Of a stretch of 64,000 bases of DNA, positions 33,700-41,898 are shown one piece after another. The position numbers and the translations under genes were made by a program. Source of the DNA: Paenibacillus_AB hodogayensis (GTDB lineage Bacteria > Bacillota > Bacilli > Paenibacillales > NBRC-103111); contig NZ_BAAAYO010000007.1 in assembly GCF_039536325.1 (NCBI RefSeq), positions 62,001 through 126,000 of the forward strand, in the 5' to 3' direction. Numbering within the stretch: position 1 is the stretch's first letter; every line of letters starts with the position of its first letter. The notes below the pieces were generated by a model. The model did no database searches and was not told the origin of the DNA. It saw only the letters and a list, made by a program, of their open reading frames with translations.

Positions 33700-34728
33700 A
33701 TGCGGAGTGGAGAGAGAAAAAGGAGGTCTGCTGCTGCATGGCTGCTGTCGCTGCTGCTGGTGGCGCTGGCCGTACTGGGATCGGCTTGCGGCGCTGGAGA
33801 GCAGGGAGCCCCTTTATCGATGGGAAGCGAGGGAGCGTCGCAGGCCGGCTCGACGTCCGAGCAGCCGAAGGGGGAAGCCAAGCCAAAGACGCGCAAAGTG
33901 CAGACGGAAAAAGGCGAGGTGGAAATTCCGACCGAACCGAAACGAATCGTTGCCTTGTACTACCATCATATGCTGCTTGCGCTGGATGAAAAACCGGTCG
34001 GCGCCAATTTGGCATGGTGGGGCGGCAGTCCGTTTCTGAAGCAGCAGGAGAGCGGCATTAAAGACGTGGGCGGACCGCCTTCTCTTGAAGTCGTGGTGGG
34101 TCTTCAGCCGGACTTGATCATCATGAATTCGAACAATGCGAACGATTACGAGCAGTTTTCCAAAATTGCACCGTCGGTGCTGATCCCGTACGACGCCAAC
34201 CGAAGCGCGTATGACGACGCCAAGCTGGTGGCAGAATTGATCGGCAAGCCCCAGGTAGCGGATCAATTGGCGGCGCGGTTCGAGCAGAAAGCGTCCGCAG
34301 CGCGCAAGTCGCTCGCCGACACGATCGGGGGAGGCAAAAAGGCGGCGATTGTGCGCGCCGACGGAAAAGGGGACAGCTTCTCCGTATTCGGGGACAATTA
34401 CGGCCGCGGGGGCTGGCCAATCTACCGCGGACTGAAGTTCGTCGTGACGGATAAGATGAAGGAAGCCATTACTTCCGGCAAGCAAATTGTACAGAAGCTG
34501 TCGCTGGAGCAGCTCTCGGACTACGTGGGCGATGCCGACTACTTATTCCTGTCCGACGAAGGCGAAGGGACGGAGCAGCTGAAGGCGTCCAGCGTGTGGA
34601 AATCGCTGCCCGCAGTTAAAAACGGCAAAGTGATTGAACTGAGCAAGGCGCAATTCTTCTACTTCGATCCGATCTCGATCGAAGGGCAGCTGGATGTGAT
34701 CACGCAGCTGTTGTCGAAGCCGAAGTAA
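33700..34728 (+). CDS. Siderophore/Fe3+ ABC binding lipoprotein 1
   Basis: A 342-residue lipoprotein of the FecB/FhuD periplasmic-binding fold (family 8), which captures ferric siderophores. Lipobox LGSAC gives C30. The mature domain starts at about 70 (KGEVEIPTEPKRIVALYY) and includes VGLQPDLIIMNS, FSKIAPSVLIPYD and FDPISIEGQL near the C-terminus. It is preceded by a Fur-type box and followed by a terminator, so it is a monocistronic iron-responsive gene. The next gene encodes an AraC regulator whose C-terminal domain is strikingly similar to this protein. No permease adjoins it. ATG 33700 has TTGGAGGG upstream. Confidence 0.92.
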   Translation: MRSGERKRRSAAAWLLSLLLVALAVLGSACGAGEQGAPLSMGSEGASQAGSTSEQPKGEAKPKTRKVQTEKGEVEIPTEPKRIVALYYHHMLLALDEKPVGANLAWWGGSPFLKQQESGIKDVGGPPSLEVVVGLQPDLIIMNSNNANDYEQFSKIAPSVLIPYDANRSAYDDAKLVAELIGKPQVADQLAARFEQKASAARKSLADTIGGGKKAAIVRADGKGDSFSVFGDNYGRGGWPIYRGLKFVVTDKMKEAITSGKQIVQKLSLEQLSDYVGDADYLFLSDEGEGTEQLKASSVWKSLPAVKNGKVIELSKAQFFYFDPISIEGQLDVITQLLSKPK

Positions 34729-34827
34729 GTTACTTCTCTGTTTTTGACGAACGACCTTGCCTGTTTCCGCAAGCCTCGACCGTCGCTACCCGGTCAAGGA
34801 GCTGAAACGATTTCTCTGTTAAACCTA

Positions 34828-34870
34828 GACGCTTTCATCCCGCCTGTACGGTGGTGATGGAAGCGTCTTT
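34828..34870 (+). terminator. Terminator after iron lipoprotein 1
   Basis: GACGCTTTCATC pairs with GATGGAAGCGTC (one G-T pair), followed by TTT, 100 bases after the stop. Confidence 0.65.
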
Positions 34871-34948
34871 GCCTATCATTCGGGACTTGTTCACTCGCTG
34901 AAAACCTTTAGGGGCCAGGCTCTTATTTTTGTCCTAGTCGTTGAAGAG

Positions 34949-35007
34949 TTGCAGGCGGGAGCCGGATTCACTACAATAGGAGGGGAATGAATTGATAATG
35001 ATTCTCA
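34949..35007 (+). promoter_or_regulatory. Promoter with Fur-like box for the first AraC-SBP regulator
   Basis: TTGCAG (34949-34954) and TACAAT (34972-34977) have a 17-base spacer. TGATAATGATTCTCA (34993-35007), one mismatch from the Fur consensus, begins 15 bases after the -10, much as at 33668. The regulator itself is thus iron-controlled. Confidence 0.8.
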
Positions 35008-35028
35008 ACATATGGGGGAGAACACGGT

Positions 35029-36684
35029 ATGAGCCTTCAAGCGCTGCCGTTCCGCACGATTTTGTTTACGCTGTCGGAGGTCGAGGAAATCCGGCTTAGC
35101 TCGGACGGACCAGGTACGAAGCCGTATACGGAAAACTACGAGCTGTATAGTGTGCTGCAGGGCGAGGGGACGTGGCGGTTGAATGAAAAAAGCTGGAGAC
35201 TGCAAAAAGGAGACTGCTTGCTGCTCAAGCCCGGCCTGCTGCTGGATTGCCGCTGCTCCGGGCAGTCGGAGCTCGTATACAGCCGAATTGTGTTTTGCGC
35301 GCGACGGACGGCGGGGACGAGGGTTGGAGGAGACAGATCGCCCGATGAAACCAATGCGGCAGCCGGGGCAGGCGAGGAAGCCGAATTGCCGCCGACTGGG
35401 TTGGTCCACATCCAGCCTTTCGGCCAATGGCAGGCTATGCTGGCCGAGCTGCATCGCTATGGAGCGCATACCGATGCCGACGGTATTGAGGGCTTCCGAC
35501 AGCATATTCGTTTGCAGGAGCTGCTCTATTACATGTGGAGCCGGAACGATTCGCCGACGGTGAAGGACGCCAGAAGCGCCGTGCAGGAGACGATTGACGA
35601 ATTGCATGCAGCTCCCGAGCACAAGCTGGATATCCCGGCGTTGGCACGATGTGCCAACCTAGGCGTTCGGCAATTTACGTATTGGTTCAAGCTGCTGACC
35701 GGCAGCAGTCCGACGGAGTACGTGACCGCGCTGCGCGTCGAGCAGGCCAAGAAGCAACTGTTGGCGACATCCGATCCGGTCAGCGCCATTGCCGGCCGGA
35801 ACGGTTTTCAAGATGCGTATTACTTCAGCCGCCGCTTCAAGCAAGTGACCGGGATGTCTCCGAACCGTTTTGCCCGTCGAGGGGAGGCGGGACCGAAAAT
35901 CGTGGCTTTATACTATAGCGGACTGCTCATCTCGCTCGGCGTGCCGCCTGTTGGCGCCAATTTGACCTGGTGGGGGGGCAGAGTGTTTTTGCGCCAGCAG
36001 GAGGCGGCGATCGTCGATGTCGGCTTGTCGCTGCAAGCGGTGGCCGAGCTCGCTCCCGATCTGATTTTGATGAATAATAAGCAGTTGCCGGACTATGACC
36101 GTCTTCAGGGGATCGCGCCGACGGTGTTGATCCCGTACGACGGCAGGAGGACCGTATTCGAAGAAGCGCTACTGATCGGCGATTTGATCGGCAGGAGAGA
36201 GGAGGCAGAACGGTTTATTCATCGATACGAGCGAAGCGCCGCACGCGCGCGCCAGCGGCTGAGACGTGCCGGCTTACACTGTGAGCGGGAAGCAGCCGCC
36301 ATCATTCGCGTGGAGAACGGCGGCCGTTCGTTTTCCATATTCGGCGACGGATACGGGCGCAGCGGATGGGCGGTATACCGGGGACTACGCTTTCAAGCGC
36401 CCGTTCAGGTGCGGCAATTGATCGACAGCGGCGAGCAGATCGAAAAGGAGGTCGGCATGGCGCGATTGACGGACTATGTGGGCGGCTGCGATGTTTTGTT
36501 CGTCATCCATGAAGGCGAGGGCATCGCTTCGCTTGCGGATCGCCCGGAATGGCGTCAACTGCCCGCAGTCGTTTCCGGTCGGGCCTTCGAGCTGGATTAC
36601 CGCAATTACTCTTTCTTCGATCCCATCTCGTTGGAGGGGCAGTTGGCGCTTTTGACGGAACTTCTCTTGCCTAACGTAAGATAA
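35029..36684 (+). CDS. AraC-family regulator with C-terminal siderophore-binding domain (Btr-like) 1
   Basis: A 551-residue cytoplasmic protein. An AraC N-terminal cupin-like sensor (1-180) is followed by a double helix-turn-helix (about 185-285, IPALARCANLGVRQFTYWFKLLTG and SAIAGRNGFQDAYYFSRRFKQVTGMSP). From about 290 to 548 it carries a family-8 binding-protein domain without a signal peptide. B. subtilis Btr has the same layout and activates siderophore uptake when it binds the ferric ligand. The binding domain shares many blocks with the lipoprotein at 33700 (VALYY, PVGANL-x-WWGG, IAP-x-VLIPYD, YGR-x-GW, FDPIS-x-EGQL), so both probably bind the same ligand. The N-terminal cupin has no obvious ligand residues. 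Confidence 0.9.
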   Translation: MSLQALPFRTILFTLSEVEEIRLSSDGPGTKPYTENYELYSVLQGEGTWRLNEKSWRLQKGDCLLLKPGLLLDCRCSGQSELVYSRIVFCARRTAGTRVGGDRSPDETNAAAGAGEEAELPPTGLVHIQPFGQWQAMLAELHRYGAHTDADGIEGFRQHIRLQELLYYMWSRNDSPTVKDARSAVQETIDELHAAPEHKLDIPALARCANLGVRQFTYWFKLLTGSSPTEYVTALRVEQAKKQLLATSDPVSAIAGRNGFQDAYYFSRRFKQVTGMSPNRFARRGEAGPKIVALYYSGLLISLGVPPVGANLTWWGGRVFLRQQEAAIVDVGLSLQAVAELAPDLILMNNKQLPDYDRLQGIAPTVLIPYDGRRTVFEEALLIGDLIGRREEAERFIHRYERSAARARQRLRRAGLHCEREAAAIIRVENGGRSFSIFGDGYGRSGWAVYRGLRFQAPVQVRQLIDSGEQIEKEVGMARLTDYVGGCDVLFVIHEGEGIASLADRPEWRQLPAVVSGRAFELDYRNYSFFDPISLEGQLALLTELLLPNVR

Positions 36685-36703
36685 GGCAGGCGAAAGCGTC
36701 GTA

Positions 36704-36841
36704 TCAAAAAAAATGTTTCTTAAGATCGCTTTGTAGTTGCGGATAAACCTCCCTATAAAAATCTTGATCCGTGTACACCAGGAATTCCGTATTTTCGTTT
36801 ATCCATTTTGAAATCGTGATTAAATCATCAACGCAACGATG
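36704..36841 (-). pseudogene. Possible C-terminal gene remnant
   Basis: On the minus strand a frame ending at 36704 reads SKWINENTEFLVYTDQ and then DFYREVYPQL, a natural, balanced sequence with codons unlike the surrounding GC-rich genes (more AT-rich, many AAA, GAT and TTT). Upstream at about 36841 the sequence becomes noncoding and then overlaps the DUF418 terminator. There is no start codon or ribosome binding site in range. It is best read as a fragment of a lost gene; I cannot name the family. Confidence 0.35.
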
Positions 36842-36866
36842 CCCAAAGCGAACTGTCAAGAGGCGC

Positions 36867-36917
36867 AAAAACTGCCGGCCATGGGGACAGTTGTCTGCAA
36901 ACCCCATCGGCCGGCAG
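36867..36917 (-). terminator. Terminator of the DUF418 gene
   Basis: Read on the minus strand, CTGCCGGCCGATGGGG pairs with CCCCATGGCCGGCAG (one unpaired base), then TTTTT. It lies 26 bases past the DUF418 stop. Confidence 0.82.
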
Positions 36918-36942
36918 CCGATTTGCTTTCGCATTCCGAAAG

Positions 36943-38142
36943 TCAGCTTGGCTTCGCGATCGGCGGCTTCGGCTGGCCGGGCTTTCCGGCAATGGAAAAA
37001 TACGTCCCCATACGCAGCAGCCGTTCCGCCGGTCCGGAGCGAAAACGTCTCACATACAGCGTGCTGAGCAGAAGCTGAGCCGCATAGAGCGCGAACGCGA
37101 TTCCGCACCCCGCCAGCACGCCAAGCTTGCCGAACCAACCGAACCCGTAGCCGTAAAACAGCGTCGTGCAAATAACGGACTGGAGCAAATAGTTCGTTAG
37201 CGAGAGCCGGCCGACCGCTTCGAAACGGCCTAACCAGACCGACCTCTTCGCTCGGGAGAAAATCCAGACAAAGGCGAAAAGATAACCGAGCGCCAGCACA
37301 TTGCCGCCGAGCAGCTCGCCTGCATCGCTCCACCAATAGCCCGGCAATATATATTTCAATGCCTTCAGCAGCAAGCCCGCCGGCAGGAAGAGGAGCATCC
37401 GGTTCCGGTAAGCTCGGCGTTCGTCTTCCGGACGGTCGAACCACCGCTTCTTTGCCGCATACATGCCGAAAAGAAACAAGGGCGCGGTCAAGAACGGGAC
37501 GACGAGCAGCATCGTGATAACAACCAAAGCGTCGTCTCCGAGAGGGTCCTCCGCTTGCCGATGATGCCGGATTTCTGGATAAGTACCCGTACCGTAGACG
37601 GTGATCGTCTGTTTCACGTACGTTTCCATGCGTGTCTGGGCTTCGGTGAAGGCCGCATTCGTATCCTCCTTCGGCGCAAGCCCCAGCAGACCGAAAAGGA
37701 CAAGCAGCACCGTCCCCCAAACGAAGAGAGTCTTCGGCTTCCGGTTCAGGAACAGCAGCAGGAAGAAGCCGATCATGCCGTAAAAGCTCAAAATATCGCC
37801 TTCCCACAGCACATAGCTATGCAGCATGCCGATCGCGAACAGCATCAGAAAACGGCGGATCAAATAGCGCTTGGGCTTCAAGCCCTTCGCCAGCAGGCTT
37901 TCCTGCATCTTGATCATGCCGTAGCCGAACATGAACGTGAATATGGGCATAAAGCTGCCCTCGGCCAGAACGAGCAGCACCTTGTGAAGGACGGTATCGG
38001 AAAAGGAGGGCGCATACAGCTCCAACTTGTCTTTTCCCCAGATGCCGTACTGAAAAACAAGCATGTTTGCCAACAAAATGCCCAGCAGGCTGAACCCGCG
38101 CAAGCCGTCGATGATGCCGCTGCGGCCATTTCTCTCGATCAT
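36943..38142 (-). CDS. DUF418 multi-pass membrane protein
   Basis: A 399-residue membrane protein with about 10 helices. The opening IIDGLRGFSLLGILLANMLVFQYG is the DUF418/DUF405 signature that B. subtilis YeiB-type proteins share. The C-terminal DUF418 domain runs from about 225 (GMYAAKKRWFD to LTNYLLQSVICTTLFYGYGFGWFGKLG). It is related to acyltransferase-3-like membrane proteins, and the function is unknown. The start is ATG at 38142 behind GAGGTGATC; GTG and ATG codons further upstream overlap that site. The gene runs opposite to the AraC regulator and diverges from the two-component pair. Confidence 0.88.
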   Translation of the reverse strand: MIERNGRSGIIDGLRGFSLLGILLANMLVFQYGIWGKDKLELYAPSFSDTVLHKVLLVLAEGSFMPIFTFMFGYGMIKMQESLLAKGLKPKRYLIRRFLMLFAIGMLHSYVLWEGDILSFYGMIGFFLLLFLNRKPKTLFVWGTVLLVLFGLLGLAPKEDTNAAFTEAQTRMETYVKQTITVYGTGTYPEIRHHRQAEDPLGDDALVVITMLLVVPFLTAPLFLFGMYAAKKRWFDRPEDERRAYRNRMLLFLPAGLLLKALKYILPGYWWSDAGELLGGNVLALGYLFAFVWIFSRAKRSVWLGRFEAVGRLSLTNYLLQSVICTTLFYGYGFGWFGKLGVLAGCGIAFALYAAQLLLSTLYVRRFRSGPAERLLRMGTYFSIAGKPGQPKPPIAKPS

Positions 38143-38277
38143 TGTGATCACCTCGTGTTTGATTGTAGCAGCGCGTGCTGAAGGACCCCTAAATGCAAGC
38201 TTACCGTTTCCTTAACGATGCCGGGGTGTTTAGCTAAACTTAAGGAATGTCTGGTACAATGCGTGTGGAGGGATCGT

Positions 38278-38991
38278 ATGCACAACGCCAAAATCTTATT
38301 GATCGATGACGAAACATCCATTTTGCAACTGCTTGAAATCGTATTGCGCAAAGAAGGCTTTCATCATATATACAAGGCCGGAACGGCGCAGGAAGCGCTG
38401 AAGCTGCTCGGCAGGCATAAAGCGGACATTATTTTGCTGGACGTGATGCTGCCGGATCAATCCGGCTTCGAACTGGGGCCGAAGATTCGCGCAATGTCCG
38501 ATGCGCATCTGATCTATGTAACGGCACGGACCTCGGACTTGGACGTGTTAACAGGCTTCGCGACAGGCGGCGACGACTATGTGACCAAGCCGTTCAACCC
38601 GCTTGAGATTGCGGCCCGAATCAAAGCGAGGCTGCGCCGTGCTTCCGCATCCCCTCTGTCGAGAGAAGAGGATACGCGAAATCGTTACGAATTCGGACAG
38701 TTTACGGTAGACGAGTATGCCGGGGAATTGCTCGTTCGGGATAGACCGGTTGCGATTCCCGCATTGGCTTACCAACTGCTGCTTTATATGTGCAAGTATC
38801 CCAATAAGGTATTCTCCAAATCGCAGCTGTACGAAGCCGTCTGGGGAATCGACGGCGTCGGCGACGACAACACGGTGATGGTGCATATCCGTAAAATCCG
38901 CGAACGCATCGAGCCCGACCCGGGCGAGCCCGTCCATTTGGTCACCGTGCGCGGACTCGGCTACAAGCTGATGAAGGAGAAAGAGGGATGA
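38278..38991 (+). CDS. OmpR-family response regulator
   Basis: A 237-residue response regulator. The receiver domain (1-120) has the acidic pair in LLIDDE, the phosphoacceptor Asp in ILLDVMLPD and the conserved Lys in YVTKPFNPLE. The DNA-binding winged helix (about 135-235) ends with VHIRKIRERIE and TVRGLGYKL, typical of OmpR/PhoB. An extended -10 (TGGTACAAT at 38252-38260) precedes it. It overlaps the kinase gene by four bases. The target genes are unknown; there is no transporter next to it, and the iron genes follow on the same strand. Confidence 0.93.
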   Translation: MHNAKILLIDDETSILQLLEIVLRKEGFHHIYKAGTAQEALKLLGRHKADIILLDVMLPDQSGFELGPKIRAMSDAHLIYVTARTSDLDVLTGFATGGDDYVTKPFNPLEIAARIKARLRRASASPLSREEDTRNRYEFGQFTVDEYAGELLVRDRPVAIPALAYQLLLYMCKYPNKVFSKSQLYEAVWGIDGVGDDNTVMVHIRKIRERIEPDPGEPVHLVTVRGLGYKLMKEKEG

Positions 38992-40754
38992 GCCGGATCC
39001 GCAGAAGGATCGCCATGCATTTTACGTTTCAGTTTTTTTTCTTGTGGGTGTTCGTCGCGCTTTGCCTGTTCGCCGGGATGCTGCTGCTGCTTCAATACCT
39101 TGTCAATCAGGATTTAAAAAGGACGTTTCCGTACGGGGCGGTGTCCAACATCGCGACGGAAGCGACTGTCGAAGGGGATCGCGTCACCATCCCCCAGCGA
39201 TGGGTGGACCAGTTGTCGGCAGAACGCTATTGGCTGCAAATCGTCAATGGCGAAGGCCGGGTCATCTATACGTCGAATACGCCCGACCGGGTGAAGGCGT
39301 CGTATGGAGCGACCGAACTGCTGCAAATCAGGGAAACCGGCCGTTTTGAATCGTACCGGATTATGACGGAGCTGGATACTTCGGATAAACGGCTTTTGTT
39401 TATGCTCGGCGTGGAGGACCCGGGCGCGGATCGGCTGCGCGGCTGGGTTCGCGATTTTGCCCAAGGGGGCTCTATTCGCCAAGATGCGATGCAGGAGCTG
39501 GAAAGGCAGCTGGGCAGCTCCGGCGACTACGTCGAAGTGGTCGACTCCGGAGGAAACGTCTTGCAGACAGCGGGTGCCCCGGGACGCAGCGAGCCGTATC
39601 GTCCGCTGGAGCTCGTAGCAATGAGCGCCGAACCGGCTTTGCAGACATCCGATATTTCCGTCTATTATGACGGACCGACCGGGAACGCATGGATTCTGCA
39701 CACCGTGAAGGAAAGCCGCAGCGCGATTCGGCAGCCGATTTTGCACGATGTGATCGTATCTTTGGTTTATATGGGCTTGGGCATGCTGCTGCTGACGCTA
39801 GCCTTCGCCATCTGGCACGGGTACCGTTACGGCGAGCCGCTGCTGTTATTTACCGATTGGTTCGCGCGGATGGGCAAGGGACGTTACCATGAAGCGTTAA
39901 CGGAGAAAGACCGTAAAAAAGTGTTTCGCAAAAACGGCGCGATCCGCTTACGGTATCGTTTGTACAAAGAAGTCATTGCCGGTTTTTACAACATGGCCGC
40001 CAAGCTGGAGGCAACGGAGAAGGAGCGCCGCCGTCTGGAGAAAACGAGAGAGGAGTGGATGACCGGCATCTCCCACGACCTGCGGACGCCGCTTGCGACG
40101 ATACAAGGCTACGGGCATTTGCTGGAGAGCGGCCAGTTCCGGTTCTCGGACACGGAGCTAAAGGAAATGGGGGGAATGATCCGCGGAAAGGGAGATTACA
40201 TGCTGGAGCTTCTCCACGATTTTTCCTTGACGTTTCAATTGAAGAACAATGCCGACCAGATGCAGCGGGGAACGATCGAGCTGAACGAGCTTGTCCGCCG
40301 AACCGTACTGCGGTATGTGAATGACGTAACGATCCGGCATGTGGACTTCGTATTCGAAGAGCATGAGGAGCATTTGTTCATTCAAGCCAATGCCAAGTGG
40401 TTCGGGCGCATGCTGGACAATCTGATTACGAATGCGATCAAGCACAACCCGGAAGGGACACGGATCGTCGTAAGCACCGGAAAGGACGCGCAGCAAGCGG
40501 TTATCGTGGTGGAGGACAACGGCAGGGGGATGGATGAGGAGACGAAGAGAAATTTGTTCGAACGGTACTACCGCGGCACGAATACGGAAGAAGGAGCCGA
40601 TGGGGCCGGGCTTGGGATGAGCATAGCCAAGGCGATCGCGGAGGCGCATCAAGGCAGCATCAGGGTGGAGTCCGAGGCGGGCTCGGGTACGAAGATGGTT
40701 GTGCGGTTGCCGCTCCGTATATCGGACGGAACGCCGGCGGACATTGGGGGATAG
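38988..40754 (+). CDS. Sensor histidine kinase paired with the upstream regulator
   Basis: A 588-residue membrane kinase with two helices (about 14-36 and 255-278) around an extracellular sensor domain of some 215 residues that shows no recognised family. No clear HAMP domain is seen. The dimerisation domain holds the phospho-accepting H363 in TGISHDLRTPLA, and the ATPase domain has N, G1 (VEDNGRGMDEE) and G2 (GADGAGLGMSIAKAI) boxes. Its ATG overlaps the stop of the response regulator (ATGA), so they are translationally coupled. The signal is unknown. Confidence 0.92.
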   Translation: MSRIRRRIAMHFTFQFFFLWVFVALCLFAGMLLLLQYLVNQDLKRTFPYGAVSNIATEATVEGDRVTIPQRWVDQLSAERYWLQIVNGEGRVIYTSNTPDRVKASYGATELLQIRETGRFESYRIMTELDTSDKRLLFMLGVEDPGADRLRGWVRDFAQGGSIRQDAMQELERQLGSSGDYVEVVDSGGNVLQTAGAPGRSEPYRPLELVAMSAEPALQTSDISVYYDGPTGNAWILHTVKESRSAIRQPILHDVIVSLVYMGLGMLLLTLAFAIWHGYRYGEPLLLFTDWFARMGKGRYHEALTEKDRKKVFRKNGAIRLRYRLYKEVIAGFYNMAAKLEATEKERRRLEKTREEWMTGISHDLRTPLATIQGYGHLLESGQFRFSDTELKEMGGMIRGKGDYMLELLHDFSLTFQLKNNADQMQRGTIELNELVRRTVLRYVNDVTIRHVDFVFEEHEEHLFIQANAKWFGRMLDNLITNAIKHNPEGTRIVVSTGKDAQQAVIVVEDNGRGMDEETKRNLFERYYRGTNTEEGADGAGLGMSIAKAIAEAHQGSIRVESEAGSGTKMVVRLPLRISDGTPADIGG

Positions 40755-40819
40755 GAGACGGCCCCTCATGGATTACGGAATTGTGCGGGGGAGCCGGGGA
40801 AAATCAGCATTTTCGTTTA

Positions 40820-40871
40820 TTCACAAAAGGGAGGTCATCTATTATACTCATTTATATCGATAATGATTATC
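40820..40871 (+). promoter_or_regulatory. Promoter with strong Fur box for iron lipoprotein 2
   Basis: TTCACA (40820-40825) and TATACT (40843-40848) have a 17-base spacer. GATAATGATTATC (40859-40871) is the exact core of the classical Fur box and continues as CACTATCA. It starts 11 bases after the -10. Confidence 0.85.
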
Positions 40872-40896
40872 ACTATCACAAATGGGGGAACACGTA

Positions 40897-41898
40897 ATGT
40901 TTTTGTCAAGCACTAAATCGTTTACAAATAGAAAGCGACCTTTGCTCGCGTTATCCGGGCTTCTGCTGTCGGCATCGCTGGCGCTGGCCGGCTGCGGCTC
41001 GGCCGCCGATTCCAAAGCGGGCGCCCCGGCGTCCGGAGGAACGCCTGCTGCAGCGGGTACGGACAAGCAAGCGGCAGCCGCCCCGCGCACGCTGAAGGAC
41101 GCGTTGGGCAACCAGGTGCAAATTCCGGCGCAGCCCAAGCGCATTATAGCGCCGTTTCTCGAGGACCCGCTCACCGCGCTCGGCATCAAACCGGTCGCGC
41201 AATGGTCGATGCAGGGCAACCCGCAGCAATATTTGCAGAACGAGCTGAAGGGCATCCCTTCGCTGAATATGACCGGAGGCATGAAGCCGGAAGAGACGCT
41301 CAGCTACACTCCCGACTTGATTATTTTCCCGGACGCCTCGTATCTCAAGGGCGGCGCATACGAAAATTTCGCCAAAATCGCCCCGACGTTCGTGCTCTCT
41401 ACCGATACGAAGGACTGGCGCGGGCTGGTCGTGAAGCTGGGCGAGGTGTTGGGCAAGAAGAACGAGGCCGAGCAGGCGCTGCAAAAGCACGATCGGAAGC
41501 TGGCCGACGCTAAGGAGAAGCTGCGCTCGACCGTAGGCGAGAAGACGGCGGTGCTGCTGCAGGGCAGCAACGAGAAAAACTTCAAGCTGTTCGGTCCCGA
41601 GTTCTACGGCGGCGCCGTGCTGTACCAAGGTCTTGGCTTCAAGCAGCCGAAAGTGCTGAAGGGCGATTACGAAACGTATTCGCTGGAGACGCTGGCGGAG
41701 ATGCAGGATGTCGACTATATCTTCGTCCTGTCCGGCCCGGGACGCGCCAAGCCGCCGGAAGACAATTCGTTGTGGAAAAACTTGCCTGCCGTCAAGCAAG
41801 GTCATGTCTTCGAGGCCGATTCCGGCCATTGGTTCAACCAGAACGTCATCGCCAACGGCTTGATCGTGGAGGACGTGCTCCGCTATGTCGCGAAATGA
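40897..41898 (+). CDS. Siderophore/Fe3+ ABC binding lipoprotein 2
   Basis: A 333-residue lipoprotein with lipobox ALAGC (C33) and a Gly/Ala/Pro-rich linker. The family-8 binding fold begins near 65 (KDALGNQVQIPAQPKRIIAP) and includes YTPDLIIFPDAS, FAKIAPTFVLS and LWKNLPAVKQGHVFE. It is placed behind a perfect Fur core, so it should be made under iron limitation. Its last 14 bases overlap the next gene, an AraC-type regulator with a binding-protein domain, so the pair is translationally coupled. It differs clearly from iron lipoprotein 1 and may bind another siderophore. ATG 40897 has GGGGGAA upstream. Confidence 0.92.
   Translation: MFLSSTKSFTNRKRPLLALSGLLLSASLALAGCGSAADSKAGAPASGGTPAAAGTDKQAAAAPRTLKDALGNQVQIPAQPKRIIAPFLEDPLTALGIKPVAQWSMQGNPQQYLQNELKGIPSLNMTGGMKPEETLSYTPDLIIFPDASYLKGGAYENFAKIAPTFVLSTDTKDWRGLVVKLGEVLGKKNEAEQALQKHDRKLADAKEKLRSTVGEKTAVLLQGSNEKNFKLFGPEFYGGAVLYQGLGFKQPKVLKGDYETYSLETLAEMQDVDYIFVLSGPGRAKPPEDNSLWKNLPAVKQGHVFEADSGHWFNQNVIANGLIVEDVLRYVAK

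Noticed and set aside
36842..37807. A long minus-strand frame overlapping the DUF418 gene
   Set aside because: It is a frame shadow of the DUF418 gene. Only the last 45 codons (36704-36841) look natural and were kept as a separate possible remnant.
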